Part shown: positions 11,879 through 12,580 of the stretch, piece by piece | Layout of the letters: every line of letters starts with the position of its first letter | How positions within the stretch are numbered: the stretch's first letter is position 1 | DNA from: an uncultured Lachnospiraceae bacterium | GTDB lineage: Bacteria; Bacillota; Clostridia; Lachnospirales; Lachnospiraceae | Length of the DNA: 12,580 nucleotides | Assembly (NCBI GenBank): GCA_947177465.1 | Contig: CAMWUP010000030.1 | Span: 1 to 12,580 of the forward strand | Direction: 5' to 3' | The notes under the pieces: model-generated | Told to the model about the DNA's origin: nothing | Seen by the model: only the letters and a program-made list of their open reading frames with translations | The model's database searches: none | Made by a program: the position numbers and the translations under genes

Positions 11879-12487
11879 CTATTCCTCCCCTTGAATAAAA
11901 TTGCTGCACCCCAGCTTTTTCTGCATACGGACAATTGTTCCCACAAGAGGCTTTGACTCCACCTCCAAATCGTCCATAAATGCTTCCATAAAAGCGAAGC
12001 CCATGCCTGAACGCTCCAGTTCCGGCTTGCTTGTATAGAGCGGCTCCATCGCCTTGTCCAGATTCTCAATGCCGATGCCCCTATCCTCTATTTCAATATG
12101 TAAAACATCCCCCTCGATACGGCAGCGGATATAAACCTTCCCCTCCTGCACCTTTACGTGTACCGGCTTCAGTTCCCCATGTCTGCCGTAACCATAAACA
12201 TTTTCGTACCCGTGGATGATGGCGTTTGTAACCGCCTCCGATACTGCTGTCTTGACGTCGGCAAGCTCCTCCACCGTCGGATTTAAGGGTGTGATAAACG
12301 CTGCAACTGCTACTCTGGCAAAGCTTTCATTGGTGGATACCGCCTCAAATTCCAAAGCCATTTCATTCTTATACCCCTTCTCCGCCTTGGCGGACTCAGC
12401 CGCAATCACCATATGCGTTTTTCCTTCAGCCTTCATGCTGCCCCCATTTTGTGCCGCTGCCACTTCCTTCTGTTTGATTTCTATCAT
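11879..12487 (-). CDS. spoIIAB: Anti-sigma F factor and serine kinase SpoIIAB, enlarged form
   Basis: SpoIIAB holds SigmaF inactive and, using ATP, phosphorylates SpoIIAA. The GHKL ATPase motifs are complete: N-box SEAVTNAIIHGY (83-94), G1 box DRGIGI (135-140) and G2 GMGFAFMEAFMDD (161-173), with LYTSKPELERSG between them. From the ATG at 12487 the protein has 202 residues against about 146 in B. subtilis. About 40 extra residues lie before the usual N-terminus (equivalent to KNEMALEFEAVSTNESF, 41-57), and about 16 more (GYGRHGELKPVHVKVQ) lie between N-box and G1. The start is chosen because AGGAGG overlaps the spoIIAA stop 12 bases before this ATG. An internal ATG at 12361 would give a near-normal N-terminus, but it leaves a 142-base gap. 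Confidence 0.92.
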   Translation of the reverse strand: MIEIKQKEVAAAQNGGSMKAEGKTHMVIAAESAKAEKGYKNEMALEFEAVSTNESFARVAVAAFITPLNPTVEELADVKTAVSEAVTNAIIHGYENVYGYGRHGELKPVHVKVQEGKVYIRCRIEGDVLHIEIEDRGIGIENLDKAMEPLYTSKPELERSGMGFAFMEAFMDDLEVESKPLVGTIVRMQKKLGCSNFIQGEE

Positions 12488-12499
12488 CTGTCCCGAAAC

Positions 12500-12505
12500 C
12501 CTCCT
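12500..12505 (-). promoter_or_regulatory. Ribosome binding site of spoIIAB overlapping the spoIIAA stop
   Basis: On the minus strand AGGAGG (12505-12500) overlaps the TAG stop of spoIIAA (12506-12504), reading TAGGAGG. This perfect site supports translation starting close by and therefore the long form of SpoIIAB. The 12-base distance to the ATG at 12487 is a little long; no ATG, GTG or TTG lies nearer in frame. Confidence 0.75.
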
Positions 12506-12580
12506 ATTCCATAATTTCAATAATTTTATGCAAACCGGACATATGCAGAATCCGCTTTATCTGCCTGTCCGCATGAATGG
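12504..12580 (-). CDS. spoIIAA: Anti-anti-sigma factor SpoIIAA, C-terminal end only
   Basis: The last 24 codons of a gene that enters from the right edge, ending in TAG at 12504. The visible peptide, IHADRQIKRILHMSGLHKII, resembles the C-terminal helix of SpoIIAA/STAS anti-anti-sigma proteins, where an MSGL-KII pattern closes the domain. Its position directly before spoIIAB and sigF fixes the identity. The phosphorylated serine and the rest of the STAS domain lie outside the window. Confidence 0.85.
   Translation of the reverse strand, partial: IHADRQIKRILHMSGLHKIIEIME

Noticed and set aside
12488..12520. TTG start for SpoIIAB upstream of the ATG
   Set aside because: It lies within the spoIIAA coding end and upstream of the AGGAGG site, so ribosomes bound there would start downstream.

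Overview
The window reads as chromosomal DNA of an anaerobic, endospore-forming Firmicute, most likely a Lachnospiraceae (Clostridium cluster XIVa) member. The evidence is the spoIIA operon (spoIIAA-spoIIAB-sigF), three spoVA genes, strong AGGAGG-type ribosome binding sites, moderate GC content and a stand-alone REC/HD-GYP phosphodiesterase of clostridial type. No tRNA, rRNA, CRISPR array, transposase or phage gene was recognised.

Layout from the right edge leftwards (minus strand unless stated). The 3' end of spoIIAA, then spoIIAB and sigF (12580-11111), form the operon for the first forespore-specific sigma factor and its anti-sigma switch. Next is a membrane-anchored GH25 lysozyme (10962-9901) with its own SigmaA-like promoter. 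It converges, over a shared bidirectional terminator, on a plus-strand group: an HxlR regulator (7119), a large lipoprotein of unknown function (7497) and an acyl-CoA thioesterase (9393-9866). An iron-sulfur flavoprotein gene (6974-6429) is divergent from the HxlR gene, followed by an alpha/beta hydrolase (6343-5516). A plus-strand ORF tail without a start (about 5301-5498) looks like a decayed gene. Sporulation genes resume with spoVAA-spoVAB (5177-3950) behind a near-perfect SigmaG promoter, then spoVAC (3784-3290) behind a weaker SigmaG-like site and ahead of a strong terminator. The left part holds a response-regulator HD-GYP protein (3060-1957), an RsmF-like rRNA m5C methyltransferase (1868-504) and the 5' part of a TPR-protein gene (325-1).

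How the parts work together: SpoIIAA/SpoIIAB/SigmaF start forespore gene expression. SigmaG, which acts later in the same compartment, is predicted to switch on the SpoVA proteins that carry dipicolinic acid into the spore. In Bacillus subtilis the spoVA operon directly follows spoIIA; here about 5.9 kb of metabolic, redox and envelope genes lies between them. The spoVA cluster also stops at spoVAC, with no spoVAD or spoVAE in this window. The HxlR/flavoprotein pair looks like a small redox-responsive module.

The less ordinary points are an enlarged SpoIIAB (N-terminal extension plus internal insertion), a 12-residue tandem repeat inside SpoVAA, palindromic intergenic elements that share an arm sequence, a long HD-GYP leader containing a near-leaderless mini-ORF, and an unrecognised lipoprotein with an N-terminal 11-residue repeat. 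Nothing in the window forces the conclusion that a wholly new system is present.
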